DNA of 64,000 bases from Aromatoleum toluclasticum ATCC 700605. Its GTDB lineage: Bacteria > Pseudomonadota > Gammaproteobacteria > Burkholderiales > Rhodocyclaceae. A model generated the notes under the pieces. That model was given only the letters and a program-made list of their open reading frames with translations, did not search any database and had not been told where the DNA came from. Positions 53,412 to 61,299 of this stretch are shown here, one piece after another; position 1 is the first letter of the stretch; the number at the start of each line of letters is the position of its first letter. A program made the position numbers and the translations under genes. The stretch covers positions 1 to 64,000 of the forward strand of contig NZ_KB899514.1 in assembly GCF_000378245.1 (NCBI RefSeq). The letters are read 5' to 3'.

Positions 53412-53648
53412 ATGCAAACCGGATTTCACGACGAAGCGCCCTCTCACGACCAGTTCGCGGTCCTCACGGGTACGTTGGTGCATCTGTCGACCTACCTGCA
53501 GTCAGGTTGCTCACGCTCGCTGCACGTCGCACGCCTGCTGCTGCAGCGGCTCGATGAAGAATCGGTGGCCGACGATGGCATCCAGGCGTTCTGCCACCTG
53601 CTCGAAGAAACCGTGGTAACGGCCCGCGCCGCACACCGCCCCGCATGA
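53412..53648 (+). CDS. Small helical protein, probably iron-regulated
   Basis: 78 aa, no signal peptide. Two or three helices: DQFAVLTGTLVHLSTYLQSGCSRSLHVARLLLQRLDEE, IQAFCHLLEETVVTARAA. It resembles the small protein at 54174 (shared GC-x(5)-xVAR-xLxxL pattern), suggesting paralogues. Family unknown. ATG 53412 has GGAG upstream and a Fur-like box before it. Confidence 0.65.
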   Translation: MQTGFHDEAPSHDQFAVLTGTLVHLSTYLQSGCSRSLHVARLLLQRLDEESVADDGIQAFCHLLEETVVTARAAHRPA

Positions 53649-53786
53649 CTCGGCGCACCCGCGCATTGCACGGCCTTGGCTTCGAATTCGCTTCCGTAGC
53701 GCTGTTTCGTGAATTCGCTCGGCAAACTGCGTCGGCAGCGCCTTCCCCACGAATTCATCCAACCGATCCACAACAAGGAGCACTCC

Positions 53787-54038
53787 TTGTCTCGCTACGC
53801 CGGTCCCCGCCTGAAGATCCTCCGCGCCCTGGGCACTGAACTGCCCGGCCTGTCCCGCAAGTCACCGGCCGAGCGCAACCGTCCCCCGGGGCAGCACGGA
53901 CGGAAGCAAAAGCATACGTCCGACTTCGGCATCGAACTGATCGAAACGCAGAAGCTGCGCTACGCCAACTTCCCTCGCGCTACCCCGCGACGCGCAAGCC
54001 TGCCGTGGCCCATGCCATCATCGACCACCTTCGCATGA
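53787..54038 (+). pseudogene. rpsD: Broken ribosomal protein S4 paralogue
   Basis: From a TTG at 53787 with AAGGAG upstream, the frame reads SRYAGPRLKILRALGTELPG, then LSRKSPAERNRPPGQHGRKQK and SDFGIELIETQKLRYAN: the N-terminal ~65 residues of the S4 type without zinc cysteines. After that the S4 similarity stops and the frame ends at 54038. The S4 domain that binds rRNA is absent. The following bases in another frame encode an unrelated-looking helical tail (AVAHAIIDHLRMIGGDARLAPALRECAQALVDDW, to about 54163), suggesting a deletion fused two genes. Confidence 0.75.
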
Positions 54039-54173
54039 TCGGTGGCGATGCACGGCTGGCTCCCGCGCTACGCGAATGCGCGCAGGCGCTGGTCGACGAC
54101 TGGCAGGGCGACGCCATGCTCAGCGGCGACGCCTCGCCCTCTTCTCCACGCAGTTACTACTGAAGGGAACGCA

Positions 54174-54404
54174 ATGCCTCCCCACCCCGATCCGAGCGCC
54201 CTCCTGGCGTCGATCCTCAAAGTCATGACACGGCACGCGGAAACGGGGTGCCCCAAGCTGGCCCAACTGGTCGCACGCGAACTTCAGGTGCTCATCCAGC
54301 TCAGTGCCGACGACCCACTGCTCGGAGCAACCGCCCGTCATCTGGCTCAACGCTGGCAGCTCATGGGCACGACGGGAGCATCGTCGGGGACCTCCGTGCA
54401 CTGA
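54174..54404 (+). CDS. Small helical protein, paralogue of the gene at 53412
   Basis: 76 aa: DPSALLASILKVMTRHAETGCPKLAQLVARELQVLIQLSADDPLLGATARHLAQRWQLM. All-helical, cytoplasmic, with a Gly-Cys-Pro turn at the same position as the Gly-Cys-Ser of the 53412 protein. A GAAGGGA ribosome site lies before the ATG. Unknown function; lies among iron genes. Confidence 0.6.
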   Translation: MPPHPDPSALLASILKVMTRHAETGCPKLAQLVARELQVLIQLSADDPLLGATARHLAQRWQLMGTTGASSGTSVH

Positions 54405-54489
54405 GCACGCACGAGCACCACCCACTGGTACAGCACCCTCGCCCCCGGGTGTCTGCACGGCTTCCGGCGCTTTTCGACTATCGACCTAC

Positions 54490-55563
54490 CTAGCGATGGC
54501 TCGCCCCGGCTTCTTCATGGAAAGCCACCACGTGGTTGGCATCGACACGAATACCAATCCACTCGCCCAGTGCGTAGTCATGATGGCTGGGCACGAGCGA
54601 CAATACCCGAGCACCGCTCGGGAGTTGCAGGGTGTATAGAAATTCCGCGCCGCGAAAGGCTTTTCCTGCCACCAGCGCCCTCATGTCGGCCGTCTCGTCG
54701 CATACGACGTCGTCGGGACGCAACAGAACATCCACGTCGCAGCCGGACGGGCAGCCGGCGATGCATTTCTCTGGAACATTCCCATCCAGAATGCCCAGTT
54801 CAATCGCCACTTGCCGAGGGCCAAGGACTCTGCCGGGTAGCAGCACCCCCTCCCCGACAAAATCTGCCACGAACCGATTCGCCGGCCAGTGATACAGGTT
54901 GTACGGGGTATCCCACTGCTCGATCCTGCCCGCCTGCATGATGCCGATCTCGTCGGCGACGGCGAAGGCCTCGCGCTGATCGTGTGTAACGAGGATGGCG
55001 GTCGTATTGCTGGCCTTCAGAATTCCGCGCACTTCGAGGGCGAGACGTTCGCGCAGTTCGGCGTCGAGATTCGAGAAAGGTTCGTCGAGCAACAGGAGTT
55101 GCGGTTGCGGCGCAAGCGCGCGGGCTAGAGCGACCCGCTGCTGCTGCCCACCTGACAGTTCATGAGGCCACGCCTCCTCGATTCCCGCAAGTCCGACTGC
55201 TGCAAGCACCTCGGCAACGCGCACCCGCCGTCCGGTGGCATCGCGGCCCCGCAGACCGAACGCCACGTTGCCCGCGACCGTGAGATGGGGGAAGAGCGCA
55301 TAGTCCTGAAACACCATGCCGCAATGACGTCCCTCCGGCGGCAGATGCGTGCCCCCGCTGCTCACAACCAGGTCATTCAGATAAATTTCCCCGGCAACAA
55401 TCCGCTCGAATCCTGCAATGCAACGCAGCACAGTCGTTTTCCCGCAGCCGGATGGACCGAGCAGGCAGGCGATCCCGCCGCGTTCGACACCGAACGACAG
55501 CGACTCCAGAACGCAGCGGCGAGCGTACTCATGGGCAACATTCGTCAGGAGCAGAAGTGGCAT
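54490..55563 (-). CDS. fbpC: FbpC-type iron(III) ABC transporter ATPase
   Basis: 357 aa. Walker A GPSGCGKTT, Q-loop VFQDYALFPHLTVAGNV, signature LSGGQQQRVALARAL, Walker B LLLLDEPFSNLD, switch His VTHDQREA. A TOBE-like C-terminal domain follows. The AFAVADEIGIMQAGRIEQWDTPYNLYHWPANRFVADFVGEG region and C-terminal CDVDVLLRPDDV are FbpC-like. Permease and binding-protein genes are absent here. ATG 55563 is preferred over an in-frame GTG at 55590. Confidence 0.88.
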   Translation of the reverse strand: MPLLLLTNVAHEYARRCVLESLSFGVERGGIACLLGPSGCGKTTVLRCIAGFERIVAGEIYLNDLVVSSGGTHLPPEGRHCGMVFQDYALFPHLTVAGNVAFGLRGRDATGRRVRVAEVLAAVGLAGIEEAWPHELSGGQQQRVALARALAPQPQLLLLDEPFSNLDAELRERLALEVRGILKASNTTAILVTHDQREAFAVADEIGIMQAGRIEQWDTPYNLYHWPANRFVADFVGEGVLLPGRVLGPRQVAIELGILDGNVPEKCIAGCPSGCDVDVLLRPDDVVCDETADMRALVAGKAFRGAEFLYTLQLPSGARVLSLVPSHHDYALGEWIGIRVDANHVVAFHEEAGASHR

Positions 55564-55607
55564 CGGGCCGGCCGCGAAATGGGGCAACACAGAGTTTAAA
55601 CGCGAAC

Positions 55608-55626
55608 GAGACGCATTGTCATTATT
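55608..55626 (-). promoter_or_regulatory. Fur-like box upstream of fbpC
   Basis: On the - strand AATAATGACAATGCGTCTC matches 13 of 19 Fur consensus positions, 45 bases before the fbpC start. It may also influence the divergent bacterioferritin gene. Confidence 0.5.
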
Positions 55627-55815
55627 TCGCGCTGCACACCACCGAAGTCGGAGAGCAATGCGGACCGCGCTGACGAAAGCGGGCAGGCACCAAAATCATC
55701 GGCTTTCCTGATATTCGATGCGTAATACGTCTCATTACGTTCTTCGTTTGCAGGTGGCCTACTCTGAAGCAGGCGTCCGAATCCTTCTGGCGCCGACAAC
55801 TGTGAGGTGAAAGCC

Positions 55816-56283
55816 ATGAAGGGCGACAAGACCATCCTGGGCCACCTGAATTCCCTGCTGGCCGGCGAGCTCACCGCTGCAGACCAGTATTTCACGCACT
55901 CGCGGATGTACGACAACTGGGGGTTCCCCAAGCTTCACGAGCGCGTCGCGCACGAGATGACCGAAGAGCTGGGCCATGCGTCCCGGCTCATCGAGCGCAT
56001 CCTGTTCCTCGAGGGGGTGCCCGATCTTTCCAAACGCGAGCCGCTGCAGATCGGCCAGGATGTGCCGACGATGCTGAAGAACGACCTCGCGCTGGAACTG
56101 AAAGTCGTCAAGCACCTGAAGGAGGTCATCGCGCACAGCGAAAAGGCGAAGGATTACCAGACGCGCGAGATTCTCGAGAGCATGCTCGCCGACACCGAAG
56201 AGGACCACACGTGGTGGCTGGAAAAGCAGCTCGGGCTGATCGACAAGGTTGGACTTCAGAACTATCTGCAGTCGCAGATGTGA
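55816..56283 (+). CDS. bfr: Bacterioferritin subunit lacking the haem-ligand methionine
   Basis: 155 aa iron-storage cage subunit. Ferroxidase ligands are intact: Glu18, Glu51, His54, Glu94, and Glu128/His131 (E. coli 127/130, offset by one). The position of haem-ligand Met52 is Leu (EELGHASRLIERILFLEG). Bacterioferritins made of two subunit types, one without Met52, are known in Neisseria and others; a second bfr elsewhere would be expected. ATG 55816 follows GTGAGG. Confidence 0.92.
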   Translation: MKGDKTILGHLNSLLAGELTAADQYFTHSRMYDNWGFPKLHERVAHEMTEELGHASRLIERILFLEGVPDLSKREPLQIGQDVPTMLKNDLALELKVVKHLKEVIAHSEKAKDYQTREILESMLADTEEDHTWWLEKQLGLIDKVGLQNYLQSQM

Positions 56284-56565
56284 GTTACCCCCACGCGGCC
56301 GGGTAAGGATCGGGAGCGGCCGCCCGGCGGTTTGCCTGCCGTGCCCAAAGGCAGGTCGGGTTTTCCTGCGCCCTCGGCCGCGCGGGAGCGATGCGGCCGG
56401 GCAAACCCAGGAGGCGTCCCGAATGCAGCGGTCGCCGCGCGCCCGCACAACTGCGAACGACTCGTACTTGCGCTTCAGGCCGCCGCTTTTGTCGAATCCC
56501 GGTCGTCGCACTTTGATGGCTGCACCGCTGTCTACGTTGCAGGTAGGCGAGAGGGGAGAGTCATC

Positions 56566-57063
56566 ATGCGCGCACGAACCGCCGCCGCGTTGATCACCTT
56601 GGCCGCGGCATTTTCGACACCGGTAGCTGCGGAGATCACCGTAAGCTTCGTCGGCCCCCAGACCTATACCGATGCCGGCGGATATGGACCCGACGCCGAG
56701 CGCAACCTGCGCATCCTCGACCGCCACATCACCACCCAGGGCGCGCGCTGCATCGCGAAGAACGCCCTGCTCCGCATCGACATCCTGGACGTCGACCTCG
56801 CCGGCCAGAACGAATGGTGGCACGCGGGCGCCTACGACCTGCGCGTCATGCGGGACATCACCTGGCCGCGACTCGACCTTGCCTACCGCTGGCAGGACAT
56901 GTCCGGAAACGTGCTCGCCGAGGGACGGGAGAAGGTCTCCGACATGAACTACCTGTGGCACAGCGCCTACGTGCGCAACGACAGCGATGGCCTGCCCTAC
57001 GAAAAGCTCATGCTGCGCGATTGGTTCGAACGACGCTTCTGCCGTGCAGCCGCGCCCGGATAA
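56566..57063 (+). CDS. DUF3016 secreted protein
   Basis: 165 aa with signal peptide MRARTAAALITLAAAFSTPVAA. The DUF3016 pattern is clear: ITVSFVGPQTYTDAGGYGPDAERNLRILDRHITTQGARCI, LRIDILDVDLAGQNEWWHAGAYDLRVMRDITWPRLDLAYRW, and EKVSDMNYLWHSAYVRNDSDGLPYEKLMLRDWFERRF. Periplasmic; function unknown. The 280-base gap before it is very GC-rich with several hairpins but no gene. Confidence 0.85.
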   Translation: MRARTAAALITLAAAFSTPVAAEITVSFVGPQTYTDAGGYGPDAERNLRILDRHITTQGARCIAKNALLRIDILDVDLAGQNEWWHAGAYDLRVMRDITWPRLDLAYRWQDMSGNVLAEGREKVSDMNYLWHSAYVRNDSDGLPYEKLMLRDWFERRFCRAAAPG

Positions 57064-57155
57064 CCATCCCGCGATCGGGCGACGCGCCCGCGTGCATCAG
57101 TGCTGATCCGGAGGGGAGCGCCCGCGCAGCTGCGCTGTGAGTCGTGCCGGGCGGC

Positions 57156-58250
57156 TTAACCGAACAGGCGCGCGGGGATCAGTCGCCGCATCTGAACGCC
57201 GGCGACGCTCCGGAAACGCTCGCTGTGCAGGCCGATGCTGCCCGCGAAGCCGACCAGGCAACCGAGCAGGGTGTCGAAGAAACGCGCCTGAATCAGTTCG
57301 GTGGCCGAGCCGTGCCCCAGGGTCGCGGCCTCCGCCAGCAGGATGGTCAGCGGCGTGATGAAGATCGCGGCGAAGCCATAGTGGCGCACCACGGCAGTTT
57401 CGACCACGAAGGCCAGCCCGATCATCACGAGCGAAATCGACCACTTGTCCAGCGGCAGGCTCAGCAGCCCCCACGACACGAGCATGCCGATGGCCGTACC
57501 GAGCAAACGATGGATCTGCTTGTCCCACACGGCGCGCAGGTTCATGCCCTGCATCACCGCGAGGCAGCTCACTGGCACCCAGTAGGCGCGCTCGAGCTGC
57601 AGCATTTGCGCGAGCGCCAGCGACACGCCGACGCACAGGCCGATCACGACCGAGTCGAACACCACGAAATCGAAGGTCGGCGCGGGCAGCGGCTGGATCG
57701 GCTTGGGGTCGCGCCAGCGCAGGATGTACACGCTGTAGAAGAACGCGATCAGGCTCGCCAGCAGGCAGCCCATTGCGATCAGGCCGACCTTGAGCGGCAC
57801 ATCCAGTATGTCGCCGGGCGAATACGCGCCGATCGACGCCGCCATGATGAAGAACAGGCTCCCCGGCGGGCCGACGCGGTAGAAACGGCACACCATCGTG
57901 ACGAGGATCGCGGTGAAGGTCAGCACCATCATCATGACCGGCGGAACGAGGTGGCTCATCACCCCCAGCGCGTAGCTGGCCGTCATCGCGAAGGCGCTCG
58001 CCATCAGCGCTACCATGCGGTGGTGCAGCGGCGTTTCCGGCAGATACAGGAACACCAGCCCGCCCAGCGACGAGATCAGACCGTAGTCCATGCGGTCGAA
58101 CCAGGCCCCCACCATCAGCGGCAGGCCCGTGGCCAGGGCGGCGGCGAAGGGCATCTGCCACGGGCGGTCGCTCGGCTTGATCGTCATGAGCTGGCGCAGT
58201 TCTTCGCGAAGCAGCGCCGCGAGCCTGCTCCACCTGGCGGGGACTGTCAT
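57156..58250 (-). CDS. FUSC-family inner-membrane protein
   Basis: 364 aa with about ten helices in two sets, and the conserved FUSC segment AYWVPVSCLAVMQGMNLRAVWDKQIHRLLGTAIGMLVSWGLL and YGFAAIFITPLTILLAEAA. The family includes aromatic acid exporters (AaeB) and other fusaric-acid-resistance-like permeases. No membrane-fusion or outer-membrane partner is adjacent. Confidence 0.88.
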   Translation of the reverse strand: MTVPARWSRLAALLREELRQLMTIKPSDRPWQMPFAAALATGLPLMVGAWFDRMDYGLISSLGGLVFLYLPETPLHHRMVALMASAFAMTASYALGVMSHLVPPVMMMVLTFTAILVTMVCRFYRVGPPGSLFFIMAASIGAYSPGDILDVPLKVGLIAMGCLLASLIAFFYSVYILRWRDPKPIQPLPAPTFDFVVFDSVVIGLCVGVSLALAQMLQLERAYWVPVSCLAVMQGMNLRAVWDKQIHRLLGTAIGMLVSWGLLSLPLDKWSISLVMIGLAFVVETAVVRHYGFAAIFITPLTILLAEAATLGHGSATELIQARFFDTLLGCLVGFAGSIGLHSERFRSVAGVQMRRLIPARLFG

Positions 58251-58418
58251 GGGTCAGGTTCTTCGAATTCGGACGTAAGGGTGCAAGAGTAGCGCACTTC
58301 CCCAGCGACGCTGATGCCGGCGCCGCACCGACACGAGGGGCGGCATGCGTTTGTCCCGCGAACCGATCGGGAAGGATTCCATCTAAATGGTTCCACCAAC
58401 CCCAGGAAGGAGGAGTTC

Positions 58419-59099
58419 ATGCATAACACGAAGAAAATGGTGGGGATTCTTGCGGGCGCCCTGCTCATGGCGGGCGCATCGCTGCCCGCGATGGCAGTCG
58501 AGATGACGTTCTTCATCACCAGCACGGGCCCCGGCAACGGCGCCAATCTCGGCGGGCTGGAAGGTGCCGATCGGCATTGCCAGACACTCGCGGCAGCGGC
58601 CGGTGCAGGGAAGCGCACGTGGCGCGCCTATCTCAGCACGCAGGCCGCGGCGCTCAATGACACGAAGGTCGTGCACGCGCGCGACCGCATCGGCACCGGC
58701 CCCTGGTTCAACGCCAAGGGGGTGCTGATCGCGCGCAATGTCGACGAACTGCACTCGCCACACTCCAACCTGACCAAGGCCACCCTGGTGGACGAGAAGG
58801 GACAGATGGTGAATGGCCGCACCGAGAAGCCCAACCGCCACGACATCCTCACCGGCTCGCGACCGGACGGGACCGCCTTTCCGCCCAGCCCGCCATTCGA
58901 TGACATGACCTGCGGCAACTGGACCAAGGGTGGCGAAGAGGGCACGGCGATGACCGGGCACCACGACCGCTCCGGCCCGACCGGTGACGCCTGGGCAACA
59001 TCGTGGAACTCCGCACACCCGACACGCGGCGGCTGCAGCCAGAAGGCGCTGCAAAGCACGGGCGGCGACGGGCTGCTCTACTGCTTCGCGGAAAGATAG
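58419..59099 (+). CDS. Secreted lectin-like protein
   Basis: 226 aa with signal peptide ending PAMAVE. The body (TFFITSTGPGNGANLGGLEGADRHCQTLAAAAGAGKRTWRAYLST...RIGTGPWFNAKGVLIARNVDELH...CGNWT...GCSQKALQSTGGDGLLYCFAER) resembles the collagen-XVIII/endostatin-type C-lectin fold of bacterial secreted proteins. Four cysteines probably pair. A ribosome site AGGAAGGAGG precedes ATG 58419. Confidence 0.78.
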   Translation: MHNTKKMVGILAGALLMAGASLPAMAVEMTFFITSTGPGNGANLGGLEGADRHCQTLAAAAGAGKRTWRAYLSTQAAALNDTKVVHARDRIGTGPWFNAKGVLIARNVDELHSPHSNLTKATLVDEKGQMVNGRTEKPNRHDILTGSRPDGTAFPPSPPFDDMTCGNWTKGGEEGTAMTGHHDRSGPTGDAWATSWNSAHPTRGGCSQKALQSTGGDGLLYCFAER

Positions 59100-59132
59100 C
59101 GGCGCTACCCGAACGACCCGGCAAGCCAATAT

Positions 59133-59217
59133 CGTTCGCCCCGGGCCTGTCGAAGCTCTGCGGAGCACGCCCTTCGACAAACCTGTCCTGAGCAAAGTCG
59201 AAGGGCTCGGGGCGAAC
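59133..59217. repeat. Inverted repeat of the CCTGTCGAAG family, copy B
   Basis: Outer arms CGTTCGCCCCGGGCCTGTCG... and ...CGAAGGGCTCGGGGCGAAC; inner partial repeats include CCTTCGAC and GTCGAAGG. It lies between convergent genes and shares the CCTGTCGAAG core with 19319-19377. Confidence 0.7.
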
Positions 59218-59243
59218 CGATGGTGGTCCATCGAATTGCCGGG

Positions 59244-59858
59244 TCAGTAATAGTTGCCGCCCCCCAGCAAGCTCGCCGCCAGAGCGAACATCATGAACGC
59301 AATCAGCGCATCGAGCACGCGCCACGCCAACGCACGCTCGAACAACGGCGCCAGCACGCGAGCGCCGTAGGCCAGCGCGAAGAACCAGACCAGGCTGGCA
59401 GTGGCCGAGCCAGCACCGAAGAACCAGCGCCCGTGCTCACCGTGCTGGTTGGCGAGGCCGCCCAGCAGGATCACCGTGTCGAGATATACGTGCGGATTGA
59501 GGAAGGTGAAGCCGAGGCAGGTGGCGATGGCCGTGACGAGCGGGACCGGCCCGTTCGCTTCGACGCTCAGGTGCTCGCCATGCCAGGCGCGCCTTGCGGC
59601 CCGCCAGCCGTAAATGAGCAGGAAGGCCGCGCCGCCGTATCGCGCGACGTCCAGCATGACGGGGCTGGACTGGATCAGCGCCCCCAGGCCAGCGATGCCG
59701 GCGGCGATCAGCAGCGCGTCGGACAGCGCGCAGATCAGCGTGACGGGCAACAGGTGTTCGCGCCGGATGCCCTGTTGCAGCACGAAGGAATTCTGCGCGC
59801 CGATGGCGACGATGAGGGCCAGGGAGGCGAGGAATCCGGCGAGGAAATGGGCTTCCAT
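59244..59858 (-). CDS. argO: LysE-family arginine exporter
   Basis: 204 aa, six helices. LysE/ArgO signature: FLAGFLASLALIVAIGAQNSFVLQQGIRREHLLPVTLICALSDALLIAAGIAGLG and CLGFTFLNPHVYLDTVILLGGLA. Exports basic amino acids. ATG 59858. Divergent from argP, its normal activator. Confidence 0.92.
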   Translation of the reverse strand: MEAHFLAGFLASLALIVAIGAQNSFVLQQGIRREHLLPVTLICALSDALLIAAGIAGLGALIQSSPVMLDVARYGGAAFLLIYGWRAARRAWHGEHLSVEANGPVPLVTAIATCLGFTFLNPHVYLDTVILLGGLANQHGEHGRWFFGAGSATASLVWFFALAYGARVLAPLFERALAWRVLDALIAFMMFALAASLLGGGNYY

Positions 59859-59952
59859 GAGAGGCTCGATCAAGGTTGTGGAAGCCACTCTAGCGAGCGA
59901 CAATCACGAAGCAAAACTAAACGTTTTAACTTACGGTTAATTTTTCTAATTC

Positions 59953-60882
59953 ATGAAGATCGACAATGCCCAGCTCGCCGCCTTTTCCATGGTCATCCGG
60001 GAAGGTTCGTTCGAGGCGGCCGCACGGAAATTGCACGTCACGCCGTCGGCAGTAAGCCAGCGCATCAAGCAGCTGGAGGAGCGCCTGGGGCAGGTGCTGA
60101 TCCAGCGCGCGAGCCCCTGTCGGGCCACCGACGCCGGGAAGACGCTGGTGCGCTACACGGAAGAGCTGGCCTTGCTCGAAGCGGAGATGCTCGGCGCGCT
60201 GGGCAGCGCCGACGGGGCGACGCAGGCTTGCCTGCGGATGCCGATCGCGGTCAATGCCGACTCGCTCGACAGCTGGTTTCTCGCCGTCTTCGACGCGATG
60301 CCGGCCGAACCGCCGATCGCCTTCGATCTCCGAGTGGAGGACCAGGACCACTCGGCCGCCTTGCTGCGCGAGGGGACGGTCATGGCGGCCGTGAGCGCCA
60401 GCGCAACCCCCATCCAGGGATGCACGGCGGAAGCCCTGGGGGTCATGCGCTACCTTGCCGTGACCTCGCCCATGCACGTCGCCCGGCACTTCGCCGCCGG
60501 CGTGGATGCCGCCAGCCTGAACAGCGCGCCGATGTTGCGCTTCAACCTCAAGGACGGCCTGCAGCAGCAGTTCATCGCGCGCTTCACGACGGACGCATTG
60601 CAGCCGCCGACCCACATGGTCCCCTCGGTGCATGGCTTCGTCGCGCTGGCCAAGCGCGGGCTGGGCTGGGGCTTGGTGCCGGAGCATTTTGCGTTGCCGG
60701 CCATCGCGGCCGGCGAACTGGTCGAGATCGACCCCGGGCAATATCTGGACGTGCCACTCCACTGGCACCGCTGGCGCCTGGGATCACAGGCCCTCGACGC
60801 ACTGACGTCCGCAGTGCGCGCGGTCGCCCGGAATGCCTTGCGCCAGCAACCGCAAGAGTGGCTGCTGGCGGGCCCGGGTTAG
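59953..60882 (+). CDS. argP: LysR-family regulator ArgP/LysG
   Basis: 309 aa. Winged HTH at the N-terminus (DNAQLAAFSMVIREGSFEAAARKLHVTPSAVSQRIKQLEERLGQVLIQR), then the effector domain. The characteristic AVNADSLDSWFL segment and the divergent argO gene identify it as ArgP/LysG, which activates export when lysine or arginine accumulates. The AT-rich 94-base divergent gap holds both promoters. Confidence 0.92.
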   Translation: MKIDNAQLAAFSMVIREGSFEAAARKLHVTPSAVSQRIKQLEERLGQVLIQRASPCRATDAGKTLVRYTEELALLEAEMLGALGSADGATQACLRMPIAVNADSLDSWFLAVFDAMPAEPPIAFDLRVEDQDHSAALLREGTVMAAVSASATPIQGCTAEALGVMRYLAVTSPMHVARHFAAGVDAASLNSAPMLRFNLKDGLQQQFIARFTTDALQPPTHMVPSVHGFVALAKRGLGWGLVPEHFALPAIAAGELVEIDPGQYLDVPLHWHRWRLGSQALDALTSAVRAVARNALRQQPQEWLLAGPG

Positions 60883-60892
60883 CTGCGCCTCT

Positions 60893-61288
60893 TCATCGTG
60901 GCACTGCGGCCGACGGCAAGGGCGGCATCAAGCCCGCGGCGAGGGGCGGCAGTTTCAGCATGCCTCCCGTCTGCGCCTTGATGCCGTATTGCGCGGCGAG
61001 GTAGTCGAGGATCTCGCCCTCGAACGCACCGAGGTCGAACAAACCCTGGGTCCGTTGCATCCACCGGATCGTTTCGACCCAACCCTCCCGCGTCTTGCCG
61101 GATTGCGTCACCACCTTCGCGGAGTGGCACAGCGTGCAGTAGGACTTGACGATCGGAAAACCGGGCGCAATGGCGAGCCCGGTTTCCGCATCGGTCGCCG
61201 GCGCCGAGGCGCCCTGCGCATGTGCTGCCGGCAAGGCCAGCACCAGCAGGAGTGCGCCCAGCGTATTGCGGAGGAAATTCGGCTTCAT
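60893..61288 (-). CDS. sorB: Sulfite dehydrogenase cytochrome subunit
   Basis: 131 aa with signal peptide (cleavage near AAHAQ). A single c-type haem motif CTLCH (Cys51, Cys54, His55) in FPIVKSYCTLCHSAKVVTQSGKTREGWVETIRWMQRTQGLFDLG, typical of SorB. Takes electrons from SorA to cytochrome c. Lies 11 bases after sorA. Confidence 0.88.
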   Translation of the reverse strand: MKPNFLRNTLGALLLVLALPAAHAQGASAPATDAETGLAIAPGFPIVKSYCTLCHSAKVVTQSGKTREGWVETIRWMQRTQGLFDLGAFEGEILDYLAAQYGIKAQTGGMLKLPPLAAGLMPPLPSAAVPR

Positions 61289-61299
61289 CGCCCTCCTCC

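Noticed and set aside
53645-53839. Small frame overlapping the stop of the 53412 gene
   Set aside because: It overlaps the S4-like start in another frame and shows no helix or motif pattern like its neighbours.
56284-56565. Possible riboswitch before the DUF3016 gene
   Set aside because: The gap is GC-rich and forms hairpins, but its motifs do not match any riboswitch class I can recall.
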